A DNA stretch of 64,000 nt, from positions 186,001-250,000 of the forward strand of contig NZ_SMAI01000005.1 in assembly GCF_004346185.1 (NCBI RefSeq). Reading direction: 5' to 3'. This stretch comes from Aquabacter spiritensis. Its GTDB lineage: Bacteria > Pseudomonadota > Alphaproteobacteria > Rhizobiales > Xanthobacteraceae. This document shows, piece by piece, positions 43,096-52,027 of this stretch. The position numbers and the translations under genes are program-made. Every line of letters starts with the position of its first letter. Position 1 is the first letter of the stretch. Below the pieces are notes generated by a model. The model did no database searches and had not been told where the DNA came from. It saw only the letters and a list, made by a program, of their open reading frames with translations.

Positions 43096-44592
43096 TCACC
43101 CCTCGTAATGGTCCGCCACGAGGCGATCCAGGAGGCGCACGCCCCAGCCCGACCCCCAGCTCTTGTTGATGTCGGTGCCCGGCGACGACATGGCGGTGCC
43201 CGCAACATCGAGATGCGCCCAGGGGGTCTTGTCGACGAAGCGCTGGAGGAATTGCGCGGCGGTGATCGAGCCGCCATGGCGCCCGCCGGTATTCTTCATG
43301 TCGGCGAAGCGGCTGTCGATCATCTTGTCGTATTCCGGCCCGAGCGGCATGCGCCACACCCGTTCGCCGGTCGCGGCGCCGGCGGCGGAGAGCCGGCCGG
43401 CCAGTTCGTCGTCATTCGAGAACAGCCCGGCATATTCCTGGCCGAGCGCGACCAAAATCGCCCCGGTCAGGGTGGCGAGGTCGACCATGGCGCGCGGCTT
43501 GAAGCGCTCCTTGACGTACCAGAGCACGTCGGCGAGCACGAGACGGCCCTCGGCGTCGGTGTTGATGATCTCGATCGTCTGCCCCGACAGCGAGGTGACG
43601 ATGTCACCCGGCCGCTGTGCCGCCCCGTCCGGCATGTTCTCGACGCAGCCGATCACGCCGACCGCATTGACCTTCGCCTTGCGCGCCGCCAGCGCATGCA
43701 TCAGTCCGGTCACGCAGGCGGCGCCGCCCATGTCGCCCTTCATGTCCTCCATGCCGGCGGCCGGCTTGATCGAGATGCCGCCGGTGTCGAAGGTCACGCC
43801 CTTGCCGATGAAGGCGACCGGCGCACTGTCCGCCGCCGCGCCGTTCCAGCACATGACGACGACGCGGCTTTCCTTGATCGACCCCTGCCCGACGCCGAGC
43901 AGCGCGCGCATGCCGAGGCGGTCCAGGTCCGCATCGCCGAACACCTCGACCTCGACGCCGACCGCGCGCAGCGCCTCGGCGCGGCGGGCGAATTCCGGCG
44001 GGTCGAGCACGTTCGGCGGCTCGTTGACGAGATCGCGGGCCAAAGTGACGCCGTCCGCGACCGCGTCGCGGGCGACCCAGGCGCGGCCGGCGGCGGCGGG
44101 ATCCGCCACCTGGAGCGTCAGGACGAGGGGCGCGGGCTCCGTCTCGCCTTCCTTGCGGCGGGTCTTGTAGCGGTCGAACCGATAGGCGCGCAGCCGCGCG
44201 CCGAGGGCGATCTCGGCCGCCGCCTCGGCCGGCAAAGCCCGCCCGGGCGGATCGAGCAGCAGCGTCGCCTCGCGGGTGCCGGCCGGGATCCGCCCCGCCG
44301 CGAGCCCGCCGAGCCGCAGATGGTCGCTCTCCTTGAGATCGGCGGACTTGCCGACGCCAAGGATCACCAGGCGCGAGACGTCGAGCGGCTCCGGCGCCAG
44401 CATGTCGACGGCGGCGCCCAGCTTGCCCTTGAAGCGGTCCGCCTCCATGGCGCGGGCGATTGCGGACGACACCGGCTTCAGCAATTTCTGCGCCGCCCGG
44501 CCGAAGGCCAGCGTGTCGTCCGCGAGCGCGATCAGCACGCCCTTGGGAGCCGCGCCATGCTTGGCGAACTTGATCGTGACGGTCTCGGCCAT
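43096..44592 (-). CDS. pepA: leucyl aminopeptidase PepA
   Basis: An M17 metallo-exopeptidase of 498 residues from the ATG at 44592. The catalytic C-terminal domain carries the metal-binding Lys/Asp in [20 protein letters not shown], the MKGDMGGAA segment and the signature NTDAEGRL. The N-terminal macro-like domain is typical. It removes N-terminal residues, preferring Leu, and family members also bind DNA. The open frame upstream is not part of it. A stretch of 118 bp separates it from the chlorite dismutase gene upstream. Confidence 0.97.
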   Translation of the reverse strand: MAETVTIKFAKHGAAPKGVLIALADDTLAFGRAAQKLLKPVSSAIARAMEADRFKGKLGAAVDMLAPEPLDVSRLVILGVGKSADLKESDHLRLGGLAAGRIPAGTREATLLLDPPGRALPAEAAAEIALGARLRAYRFDRYKTRRKEGETEPAPLVLTLQVADPAAAGRAWVARDAVADGVTLARDLVNEPPNVLDPPEFARRAEALRAVGVEVEVFGDADLDRLGMRALLGVGQGSIKESRVVVMCWNGAAADSAPVAFIGKGVTFDTGGISIKPAAGMEDMKGDMGGAACVTGLMHALAARKAKVNAVGVIGCVENMPDGAAQRPGDIVTSLSGQTIEIINTDAEGRLVLADVLWYVKERFKPRAMVDLATLTGAILVALGQEYAGLFSNDDELAGRLSAAGAATGERVWRMPLGPEYDKMIDSRFADMKNTGGRHGGSITAAQFLQRFVDKTPWAHLDVAGTAMSSPGTDINKSWGSGWGVRLLDRLVADHYEG

Positions 44593-44710
44593 GGAATCTC
44601 CGGAAGACGGCAAGGGGGACGGGCGCCGGGGCGCGGACCCTCTGTCTAATACGTTCGGAAGCCGGCGACAAACCGGGCGACAGAACGAGGCGCGCGCCGC
44701 CCCGATCGGC

Positions 44711-45274
44711 TCAGGCGCTGAGGCGGATATCCACCTCGCGCTCGACATAGCGCCACTCCTCGGTGCGGCGGAGCTTGTCGACCATGTCTTCGAACGCGCC
44801 GGCATGCTCGGGCGCGTATTCGAACCAGGTCAGGAAGTCGAAGGGCTCGCCGAGTTCGCGCGCATGATGCAGCCGTCGCGCGACGGCGGGCAGATAATCG
44901 AGGCCGATGCCGATATGGCGCGAGCGCTCCTCGAAAATGGCGCGGCGTTCGTCCTGGGCGAGATCCCACCAGGCCTGCGTCTTGCGGATCGGGATCAGCG
45001 CCGCGCGCGTCGCGGCGGCGCGCCCCAACCCCTCTTGCCGCGCCTTCAGCGCATCCGCCTCGGCACCGGTGGTGTAGCGCAGATTGCTCGTCGTTCCGGC
45101 GAGGATCCAGGCCGGCGCCGCACCTTCCGACATGGCGGCGGGCATGTCGGGCGCCGTGTGGACCGCGAGCCGGGCCGCGCCCGGCAGGGCATCGCCGATA
45201 ACGGGCGAGATCCTGTCGATGCGCCACGCGCCCGAATGACCGGCGGAGAACAGGACGCGCAAGGGAGCAGGCAT
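44711..45274 (-). CDS. cld: chlorite dismutase, short dimeric (lineage II) type
   Basis: The haem protein has 187 residues from the ATG at 45274. It matches the small dimeric chlorite dismutases such as that of Nitrobacter winogradskyi: [48 protein letters not shown] and [14 protein letters not shown]. His120 corresponds to the proximal haem ligand and Arg133 to the distal Arg needed for chlorite cleavage to chloride and O2, as judged from memory of the Nitrobacter sequence. There is no signal peptide, so it is cytosolic. No chlorate or perchlorate reductase genes are near. A role in detoxifying chlorite formed by nitrate reductases is possible. Confidence 0.88.
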   Translation of the reverse strand: MPAPLRVLFSAGHSGAWRIDRISPVIGDALPGAARLAVHTAPDMPAAMSEGAAPAWILAGTTSNLRYTTGAEADALKARQEGLGRAAATRAALIPIRKTQAWWDLAQDERRAIFEERSRHIGIGLDYLPAVARRLHHARELGEPFDFLTWFEYAPEHAGAFEDMVDKLRRTEEWRYVEREVDIRLSA

Positions 45275-45350
45275 GAATCCAATATACACCGGCTTTTTGC
45301 GGCGCAAAAGACCAGCGCGCGCCGCAGCAAAGCCTGTGCCGGACGGCGCC

Positions 45351-45395
45351 GCGTCAGCCGGGGCCGCGTCAGCCGGGGCCGCGTCAGGCGGGGCC
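45351..45395. repeat. three tandem 15-bp repeats at the end of an SDR gene
   Basis: The unit GCGTCAGCCGGGGCC occurs at 45351-45365 and 45366-45380, and as GCGTCAGGCGGGGCC at 45381-45395. The third copy holds the SDR stop codon (TCA on this strand) and its last codons. Copies one and two lie just downstream and repeat the same stop. The tract looks like replication slippage that duplicated the gene end. Confidence 0.85.
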
Positions 45396-46127
45396 GTGGA
45401 AATCCAGCAGGGTGCGGGTCGGGAAGTCGTAATATTTCCCCGTCGTCGCGCAGCTCGGCAGGCACAGGCTCAGGATCGCGCCGGCGGCAGCCTCGGGAAC
45501 CTCCAGCGCCATCGGGTCCTCTCCCGGAAACGCCTTTGCCCGCATGCGGGTGCGGATCGGGCCGGGATTGAACAGATTGACCTTCAGGTTTCCGGTCACC
45601 GTCTCGGCGGCCCAGGTCCGGCCGAGCGCCTCGAGCGCCGCCTTGGTGACCGTATAGGGCCCCCAATAGGCCCGCGCTTTATGCGCCGCCCCGGACGTGA
45701 CGAACACCGCACGCCCGGCGGTGGACAGCCGCAGGAGCGGGTCGAGCGAGCGCACGAAGCGGTAATTGGCGGTCAGGTTGACGCTGACCGCCTGGTCGAA
45801 ATCCTTGGGGTCGACATGGCCGAGCGGGGTGACCGGGCCGAGAATGCCGGCATTGCCCACGAACACGTCGAGCCGGCCATAGCGCTGGTAGAGCGCGGCG
45901 CCGAGCCGGTCGATCGCGTCGTAATCGGTGACGTCCAGCGGCACCAGGGTCGCGCTGCCGCCGGCCGCGCGGACGGCGTCGTCCACCTCTTCGAGGGCGC
46001 CCTCGGTGCGGCCGACCGCGACCACGTGAGCACCGGCACGCGCCAGAGCGAGGGTGGTGGCGGCGCCGATCCCGCGCGTGGCGCCGGTGACGAGGGCGAT
46101 CCTGTCGGCGAGCGGCCGTTCGGTCAT
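45384..46127 (-). CDS. short-chain dehydrogenase/reductase
   Basis: An SDR of 247 residues from the ATG at 46127. Cofactor motif TGATRGIG (13-20), NAG in VGNAGILG, catalytic Ser in FVTSGAAHK and Tyr-x3-Lys in YTVTK are all present. VAVGRTEGALEE after strand 2 suggests NADP(H). Similar proteins are annotated as YciK-like oxidoreductases. The extreme C-terminus (DFHGPA) falls in a 15-bp tandem repeat. It lies 91 bp downstream of purF on the same strand. Confidence 0.92.
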   Translation of the reverse strand: MTERPLADRIALVTGATRGIGAATTLALARAGAHVVAVGRTEGALEEVDDAVRAAGGSATLVPLDVTDYDAIDRLGAALYQRYGRLDVFVGNAGILGPVTPLGHVDPKDFDQAVSVNLTANYRFVRSLDPLLRLSTAGRAVFVTSGAAHKARAYWGPYTVTKAALEALGRTWAAETVTGNLKVNLFNPGPIRTRMRAKAFPGEDPMALEVPEAAAGAILSLCLPSCATTGKYYDFPTRTLLDFHGPA

Positions 46128-46218
46128 GGCAGGTTCCGGTTGGGCTGGAGCGCGGTCGGCGCCGAGGCCGGCCGGCCACGGCGAAGCGGCGCCCGCCGCT
46201 CCGCCCGCCGGCGCGGCG

Positions 46219-47724
46219 TCAGCTGGCTTCCGCGAGGAGCGAGAGCTGCTGCGAGGCGACCGCGCCCGCTTTGTCGGTGAGGGCGGTCGGATAATCGCCG
46301 GTGAAGCAATGGTCGGTGAATTGCGGCCGCGCCGGATCGCGCGCCTCGCAGCCCATGGCGCGGTAGACGCCGTCGACGGTGAGAAACGCCAGGCTGTCGG
46401 CGCCGATATAGCGGCGCATGCCCTCCAGATCGTGGGTGGCGGCGAGCAGCTTGTCACGGTCCGGCGTGTCGATGCCGTAATAATCCGGATGGGTGATCGG
46501 CGGGGAGGCGATGCGGAAATGCACCTCGCGCGCGCCGGCGTCGCGCATCATGCGCACGATCTTCACCGAGGTCGTGCCGCGCACCAGGCTGTCATCGACC
46601 AGGATGATGCGCTTTCCCGCCACCACCGAGCGATTGGCGGAGTGCTTCATCCGTACGCCCTGGTCGCGCACATTCTGGGTCGGCTGGATGAAGGTGCGGC
46701 CGACATAATGGTTGCGGATGATGCCCAGTTCGTAGGGAATGCCCGAAACCTGGGAGAAGCCGATCGCCGCCGGCACCCCGGAATCCGGCACCGGAACGAC
46801 CACGTCGGCCTCCGCCGCGCTCTCCTCGGCCAGAACCTGGCCCATCATCTTGCGGACCTGATAGACCGAACGGCCGCCGACGATGGAATCCGGCCGGGCG
46901 AAATAAATATATTCGAAGATGCAGGGCCGCGCCTGCATCGGCGGGAAGGGCTTGTGCGACTGCACGCCCTCGTCGTCGATGACGATCACCTCGCCATTCT
47001 CGATGTCGCGCACATAGGTCGCGCCGATAATGTCGAGGGCGCAGGTCTCGGAGGCGAGGATATAAGCGTCGCCGAGCTGGCCGAGCACCAAAGGCCGGAT
47101 GCCGAGCGGATCGCGCGCGCCGATCAGCTTCTTGTTGGTGAGCGCCACCAGCGAATAAGCCCCCTCGATGCAGCGCAGCGCGTCGATGAAGCGGTCGACG
47201 AAGCGCGCTTTGCGCGAGCGGGCGACGAGATGGAGGATCACCTCGGTATCGGTGGTCGACTGGGTGATCGCGCCGTCGCGCACCAATTGCTTGCGCAGCG
47301 TCAGGCCGTTGGTGAGATTGCCGTTGTGGCCGATCGCGAAGCCGCCGGCATCGAGTTCGGCGAACAGCGGCTGGACGTTGCGCAGCAGGGTTTCGCCGGT
47401 GGTGGAATAGCGCACATGGCCGACCGCGGCCTGGCCGGGCAGTCGGTCGATCACCCGGGCGTCGGAAAAGGTGTCGCCGACGAGGCCGAGGCGGCGCTCG
47501 GAATGGAAGCGGCGGCCGTCATAGGCGACGATGCCGGCGGCTTCCTGGCCGCGATGCTGGAGCGCATGCAGGCCGATCGCCGCGATCGCCGCCGCGTCCG
47601 GATGGTTGAACACGCCGAAGACGCCGCATTCCTCGCGCAGCCGGTCGCCGTTCAGATCGGCATCCCAGTCGCCCGCGCCGGCGCCTTGGCCGAACGCGCC
47701 CTGATCCCCGCTCGCATGGTCCAT
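46219..47724 (-). CDS. purF: amidophosphoribosyltransferase PurF
   Basis: The enzyme has 501 residues and makes phosphoribosylamine from PRPP and glutamine, the first committed step of purine synthesis. It has a propeptide of 32 residues, then the nucleophile Cys33 in EECGVFGVF. The glutaminase domain carries [13 protein letters not shown] and GHVRYSTTG. The PRPP-binding motif is [12 protein letters not shown]. Propeptide processing is known for the Bacillus-type enzymes. It follows cvpA by 21 bp, matching the cvpA-purF linkage seen in many proteobacteria. Confidence 0.97.
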   Translation of the reverse strand: MDHASGDQGAFGQGAGAGDWDADLNGDRLREECGVFGVFNHPDAAAIAAIGLHALQHRGQEAAGIVAYDGRRFHSERRLGLVGDTFSDARVIDRLPGQAAVGHVRYSTTGETLLRNVQPLFAELDAGGFAIGHNGNLTNGLTLRKQLVRDGAITQSTTDTEVILHLVARSRKARFVDRFIDALRCIEGAYSLVALTNKKLIGARDPLGIRPLVLGQLGDAYILASETCALDIIGATYVRDIENGEVIVIDDEGVQSHKPFPPMQARPCIFEYIYFARPDSIVGGRSVYQVRKMMGQVLAEESAAEADVVVPVPDSGVPAAIGFSQVSGIPYELGIIRNHYVGRTFIQPTQNVRDQGVRMKHSANRSVVAGKRIILVDDSLVRGTTSVKIVRMMRDAGAREVHFRIASPPITHPDYYGIDTPDRDKLLAATHDLEGMRRYIGADSLAFLTVDGVYRAMGCEARDPARPQFTDHCFTGDYPTALTDKAGAVASQQLSLLAEAS

Positions 47725-47745
47725 TTCGGGTCCTCCGCTCGCCGG

Positions 47746-48477
47746 CTACTGGCCGGCGCCGCGCGTGCTTTCCAGCAATTGGTCGAATCCCTGGCGATCT
47801 CCGCGGCGGTAGCCGGAATTTCCGCCCGCATTCGCGGCCGGTCCCGTCGCAACCGTCGTGCCTCCCGCGCTGCCGCCGGTGCTTCCCCCGTCGCTGCGCT
47901 GTCCGCCCGGCACGGCGCCCGGAACGGTTCCCGGCGCGGCAGGCGTTTCCCCGTCTTCGCCGGGTGTGCGTCTCAGCCGCTTGAGAATGGTGTTCTCCGG
48001 GTCGTCCGGCAACAGGGAGACCAACCAATTTCCCGTGTTCTGCAGCACCGGACGCGATTTGGCGTTCAGCGCCCACGGCGGCTGGCTCTTTTCCGGCACC
48101 AGCCAATTGAAGAACAGGAAGGCCACCACCATGACCAGAAGGCCGCGGGCGAGGCCGAACAGGAAGCCGAGCGTGCGATCGAGCGCGCCGATCCGGCTGT
48201 CGAGGACGATGTCCGATATGCGGGCGCTGATGATCGACACGATCAAAAGGGTGCCGAGGAACAGAATTCCGATGGTCACGGCCAGCGCGACCGTGTCCTG
48301 GGTGACGTATTGCTTCGTCACCGGCAAAAGCTGGGGATAGAAATACACCGCCACCCCGGCCGCAGCGACCCAGGACACGATGCTGAACACTTCGCGGAGC
48401 AGCCCCCGCACCATGGCGAGCAGCCCGGATACGAGCATGACCCCGATGACGATCAGATCCAGCAACGTCACAGGCAT
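47746..48477 (-). CDS. cvpA: CvpA family membrane protein
   Basis: The protein has 243 residues with four hydrophobic segments in the first ~150 (LLDLIVIGVMLVSGLLAMVRG at the start, VTIGILFLGTLLIVSIIS later). The disordered C-terminal third is rich in Gly, Pro, Thr and Ala (PGTVPGAVPGGQRSDGGSTG). The fold is CvpA, originally tied to colicin V production and now known to affect envelope stress tolerance. It lies between radA and purF on the same strand. Confidence 0.93.
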   Translation of the reverse strand: MPVTLLDLIVIGVMLVSGLLAMVRGLLREVFSIVSWVAAAGVAVYFYPQLLPVTKQYVTQDTVALAVTIGILFLGTLLIVSIISARISDIVLDSRIGALDRTLGFLFGLARGLLVMVVAFLFFNWLVPEKSQPPWALNAKSRPVLQNTGNWLVSLLPDDPENTILKRLRRTPGEDGETPAAPGTVPGAVPGGQRSDGGSTGGSAGGTTVATGPAANAGGNSGYRRGDRQGFDQLLESTRGAGQ

Positions 48478-48604
48478 GGGCGCGGCAGACCTTCCGATTG
48501 GACCGCCGGAGAATCAGCGGGACGGCAAACCCATAATGCCACGGACTGCCTGTCGACGGGACCTATAGCCTGCGGCGCCTGCGGCGTCATCCCTCTGACA
48601 TCGG

Positions 48605-50008
48605 TCAGCCCTCCGTCCGCGACATCGCAGCCCTGCGCGGCGCGCGGGCGGCGATGGCGGCGACCAAGGCGGCCAGCGACGTCACCGTTTCCGTGCGGAT
48701 CGCGCCGTCGGCGGCGTCCGCCCCGGCCGGCGGCATCACCGCCTGCGTAAAGCCGAGCTTGGCCGCCTCCTTCAGGCGGGCCGGCGCCTGCGACACCTGG
48801 CGCACCGCGCCGGTCAGGCTGACCTCGCCGAAATAGACCGCGTCGGCCGGCAGAGCCGCGCCGGTGAGGGAGGAGACGAGTGCACCCGCGACCGCGAGAT
48901 CCGCCGCCGGCTCGCCGATCTTCAGGCCGCCGGCGACGTTGAGATAGACGTCGTGGCCGCCGAGCCGCACACCGCAGCGCGCATCCAGCACCGCCAGGAC
49001 CATGGCGAGGCGATTGGAGTCCCAGCCGACCACGGCGCGGCGCGGCGTGCCGAGACTCGAGGGCGCGACCAGCGCCTGGATTTCCACCAGGATCGGCCGG
49101 GTGCCCTCCATGCCGGCGAACACCGCGGTCCCCGGCGCGCCCGAATCGCGGTTCGAGAGAAACAGCTCGGAGGGGTTCGCGACTTCGGAGAGGCCCCGCC
49201 CGGTCATCTCGAACACGCCGATCTCGTCGGTCGGCCCGAACCGGTTCTTCTGCGCCCGCAGGATGCGGAACTGATGGCCGCCATCGCCCTCGAAGGACAG
49301 CACCGCGTCCACCATGTGCTCGACCACCCGCGGCCCGGCGATCTGGCCGTCTTTGGTGACGTGCCCGACCAGGATGACGCAGGCGCCGGTCTGCTTGGCA
49401 TAGCGCACCATGAGCTGCGCCGAGGTCCGCACCTGGGTCACCGTGCCGGGCGCGGATTCGACCGTGTCGCTCCACATGGTCTGGATCGAATCGATCACCA
49501 CCAGCCGCACCGGCGGGCCGGCGGCGAGGGTGGCGAGGATGTTCTCGGCATTGGTCTCGGCGGCGAGGCCGACATCCGCCCCGCCGAGGCCGAGCCGCCC
49601 GGCGCGCAGCCGCACCTGGTCGACCGCCTCCTCGCCCGAGACATAGACGACGCGATGCCCGCCCGCGGCGAGCGCGGCGGACGCCTGGACCAGAAGGGTG
49701 GATTTGCCGATGCCCGGATCGCCGCCCAGCAGCAGGATGGAGCCCGGCACGAAGCCGCCGCCGGCGACGCGGTCGAGTTCACCGATCCCGGAGACGAGAC
49801 GCGGCGGCGGGGTGCCGGCACCGGTCAGGCTTTCGAGGGCGACGGCGCGGCCACGCCGGCCGGACCGCTGCGCGGCCGGCACCGATGCGGCGACCTCGGG
49901 CTCCTCGGCGATCGTGTTCCAGCCGCCGCACGCCTCGCACTTGCCCAGCCAGCGGTTATAGACCGCCCCGCAGGACTGGCAGGCGAAAGTGGGCGCGCGT
50001 CTGGCCAT
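48605..50008 (-). CDS. radA: DNA repair protein RadA
   Basis: The RecA-like ATPase has 467 residues from the ATG at 50008. It begins with a C4 zinc finger (CQSCGAVYNRWLGKCEACG, here within residues 9-27). Next come Walker A GGDPGIGKST, Walker B VVIDSIQ and the RadA-specific KNRFG motif (KNRFGPTDE). A Lon-like C-terminal domain (LAVAGALVSSLTGAALPAD) completes it. RadA promotes branch migration of recombination intermediates. The frame is open 21 codons upstream without similarity. Confidence 0.97.
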   Translation of the reverse strand: MARRAPTFACQSCGAVYNRWLGKCEACGGWNTIAEEPEVAASVPAAQRSGRRGRAVALESLTGAGTPPPRLVSGIGELDRVAGGGFVPGSILLLGGDPGIGKSTLLVQASAALAAGGHRVVYVSGEEAVDQVRLRAGRLGLGGADVGLAAETNAENILATLAAGPPVRLVVIDSIQTMWSDTVESAPGTVTQVRTSAQLMVRYAKQTGACVILVGHVTKDGQIAGPRVVEHMVDAVLSFEGDGGHQFRILRAQKNRFGPTDEIGVFEMTGRGLSEVANPSELFLSNRDSGAPGTAVFAGMEGTRPILVEIQALVAPSSLGTPRRAVVGWDSNRLAMVLAVLDARCGVRLGGHDVYLNVAGGLKIGEPAADLAVAGALVSSLTGAALPADAVYFGEVSLTGAVRQVSQAPARLKEAAKLGFTQAVMPPAGADAADGAIRTETVTSLAALVAAIAARAPRRAAMSRTEG

Positions 50009-50095
50009 CGATGCTCCGGCCTGCCGTGCAGGCACCGCGCTCGTGCGCGAACCTCGCTGCGGAAGCTTCAAACGCCCGTTCAGGCTGATCCCGGA

Positions 50096-50112
50096 CGGGC
50101 GGACGCCGCCCG
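50096..50112 (-). terminator. hairpin after infC
   Basis: CGGGCGG (50096-50102) pairs perfectly with CCGCCCG (50106-50112) around ACG, starting 18 nt after the infC stop. A weaker outer pairing CGCCCGT/ACGGGCG overlaps it. No T-run follows, so it may stall or protect the transcript rather than terminate it. Confidence 0.4.
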
Positions 50113-50129
50113 GGCAAGACCCGCCCCCC

Positions 50130-50666
50130 TCAGCGCGGGGCGAGAATCATGATCATCTGCCGGCCTTCCAGCATCGGCTCGGCTTCGACCTTGGCAAGGG
50201 TGGACACGTCCTCGCGCAGCTTCTGAAGCAGCTTGAAGCCGAGGTCCTGGTGCGCCATCTCGCGACCGCGGAAGCGCAGCGTGACCTTGACCTTGTCGCC
50301 TTCCTCGAAGAACCGCTGCATGGAGCGCATCTTCACGTCGTAATCGTGGCTGTCGATGCCGGGGCGGAGCTTGATCTCCTTGACCTCGACGACCTTCTGC
50401 TTCTTGCGCGCCTCGCTGGCCTTCTTCTGGTTCTGATATTTGAAGCGGCCGTAATCGAGGATCTTGCAGACCGGAGGCTGGGAATTGGGAGCGATCTCGA
50501 CCAGATCCAGCCCGGCCTCCTGGGCCAGGACCAGAGCGTCACGGATTGCCATGACCCCTCTGTTCTGCCCCTCATTGTCGATGAGCTGGACGTCGCGGAC
50601 GCGGATCTCCTCGTTAACGCGCGGTCCGTCTTTCTCCGGCGCGACGGGTCTCATAGGGCGGCGAAT
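50130..50666 (-). CDS. infC: translation initiation factor IF-3, probable AUU start
   Basis: The factor has 178 residues if it starts at the ATT codon at 50666. A GAGGAG ribosome site (50676-50681) lies 9 nt upstream of that codon, and the product then begins [16 protein letters not shown], like rhizobial IF-3. An ATG at 50687 or 50654 is the alternative. IF-3 genes in E. coli use AUU to autoregulate, because IF-3 rejects such starts. N-domain: [23 protein letters not shown] type. Linker: [12 protein letters not shown]-domain: [26 protein letters not shown] type. The usual downstream rpmI-rplT genes are absent here; radA follows instead. Confidence 0.95.
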   Translation of the reverse strand: MRRPMRPVAPEKDGPRVNEEIRVRDVQLIDNEGQNRGVMAIRDALVLAQEAGLDLVEIAPNSQPPVCKILDYGRFKYQNQKKASEARKKQKVVEVKEIKLRPGIDSHDYDVKMRSMQRFFEEGDKVKVTLRFRGREMAHQDLGFKLLQKLREDVSTLAKVEAEPMLEGRQMIMILAPR

Positions 50667-50774
50667 GGCGTGTATCTCCTCTGCCATTGAACTCCGCTCG
50701 ATCCCGGCGGGGAGGCAGCGCCGAGCGGCGGACAGCCGTCGCGCCCCGCGAAACAGCCGGGTGAGCAGAACGTG

Positions 50775-50803
50775 AAGATCGTGACTATTGGTCGCGAAGT
50801 CAA
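50775..50803 (-). promoter_or_regulatory. probable infC promoter
   Basis: On the minus strand TTGACT (50798-50803) and GATCTT (50775-50780) are separated by exactly 17 bp, a reasonable sigma-70-type pair. It would give a leader of about 100 nt before the AUU start. Only the boxes and the spacing support it. Confidence 0.4.
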
Positions 50804-50949
50804 TGTCCTGCCGCCATTTCGCCGCGCCTTCCGTCGCGCGGCCGCCGCACCGGGGCGCATCAGCCACAGTTCAGCCGCCTTCCGGCTGCAACGAAACGGT
50901 TCGGAATCGCCGGGCCGCATCGGCTGCGGCGCCGCCACAGGTGCCTGTC

Positions 50950-51807
50950 ATGGCCGCTCGCTTCGCTTTCCTCGGCTGGTCGTCCGCGCGCCTCTCGGCG
51001 GGCGCCGCCGCCTTGGTCGCGCTGGCTGCACCGGCGCTCGCCGATGGCGCCCTGACGGCGAAATACGCGCTGTCGGTCGCCGGGATCGAGGTCGGCCGCG
51101 CCAGCCTGATCGTCCGCACGACCGGGGCGAGCTATGAAATGGCGGGCACCGGCCGGGTCTCCGGCATCCTGCGGGCGGTGTCCTCCGGCAAGGGCAGCGC
51201 TGCCGCGCGCGGGACCTTGGTCGGCGGCCGGCCGGCCCCCCAGGTGTTCGCCGCGAACACCCAGGCGGACGGCAAGGACGAGGCGATCCGCATCGGCTTT
51301 TCCGGGCCGATGATCAAGGAACTGGACGTCGCGCCGCCGACCAAGCCCCTGCCCGACCGGGTGGAGCTGACCGAAGCCCACAAGATCAACGTGATCGATC
51401 CGATGACCGGCGCCTTCGTCGTCGTGCCCCCCGGCGCCGATCCGCTCTCCGAGGCCGCCTGCACCAAGGCGATCCCGATCTTCGACGGCCGGCAGCGCTT
51501 CGACGTCACCCTCAGCTTCGTGCGGATGGACAATGTCGAGGCCGAGAAGGGATATTCCGGCAAAGCGGTGGTCTGCCGGGTCGGCTACGTGCCGGTCGCC
51601 GGCCACCGGCCCGCCCGCTCGACGGTGAAATACATGCAGGCGAACAAGGACATGTATGTCTGGCTGGTGCCCATTCCCGGCACCGGCCTGATGGCGCCGT
51701 TCAAGATTTCCATCGCCACCATGATCGGCACCGCGATCCTGGAAGCCACCAGCTTCGAACTCGCCCCGCAAACGGCGACGGTGCCGGTCAGCACCCCGAC
51801 GCGGTGA
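50950..51807 (+). CDS. secreted DUF3108 protein
   Basis: From the ATG at 50950 the protein has 285 residues. The signal peptide ends near ALADG (residue ~32). The mature domain begins LTAKYALSVAGIEVGRASL and includes YEMAGTGRVSGILRAVSSGKG and FDGRQRFDVTLSFVRMD, the DUF3108 pattern of Rhizobiales, and ends with the MAPFKISIATMIGTAILEA stretch. The function is unknown; a beta-rich periplasmic fold is likely. It diverges from infC (283-bp gap that also holds the infC promoter). Confidence 0.88.
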   Translation: MAARFAFLGWSSARLSAGAAALVALAAPALADGALTAKYALSVAGIEVGRASLIVRTTGASYEMAGTGRVSGILRAVSSGKGSAAARGTLVGGRPAPQVFAANTQADGKDEAIRIGFSGPMIKELDVAPPTKPLPDRVELTEAHKINVIDPMTGAFVVVPPGADPLSEAACTKAIPIFDGRQRFDVTLSFVRMDNVEAEKGYSGKAVVCRVGYVPVAGHRPARSTVKYMQANKDMYVWLVPIPGTGLMAPFKISIATMIGTAILEATSFELAPQTATVPVSTPTR

Positions 51808-52027
51808 GGAATCCGCTACCTTTTGTCCACACCCACTAGCGGTAGTACGGGGCGAAACGGGAACATACGGCGAAGCACGATTCGACCGCGATTCGTTCTA
51901 GACTCGTTCCAGCACGCATCCCGCGCGCCGACACCCCCGCGGCGATCTCGGCCCAAGGCGTCGTTGACACCTTACCTGCCGCCAGTGTTCCCTGGGGGCG
52001 CGCGTGGGGGTCACGCCAGAGGATGTC

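Noticed and set aside
46054-48750. 898-codon open frame on the plus strand across purF and cvpA
   Set aside because: It is antisense to two certain genes and has shadow-frame composition.
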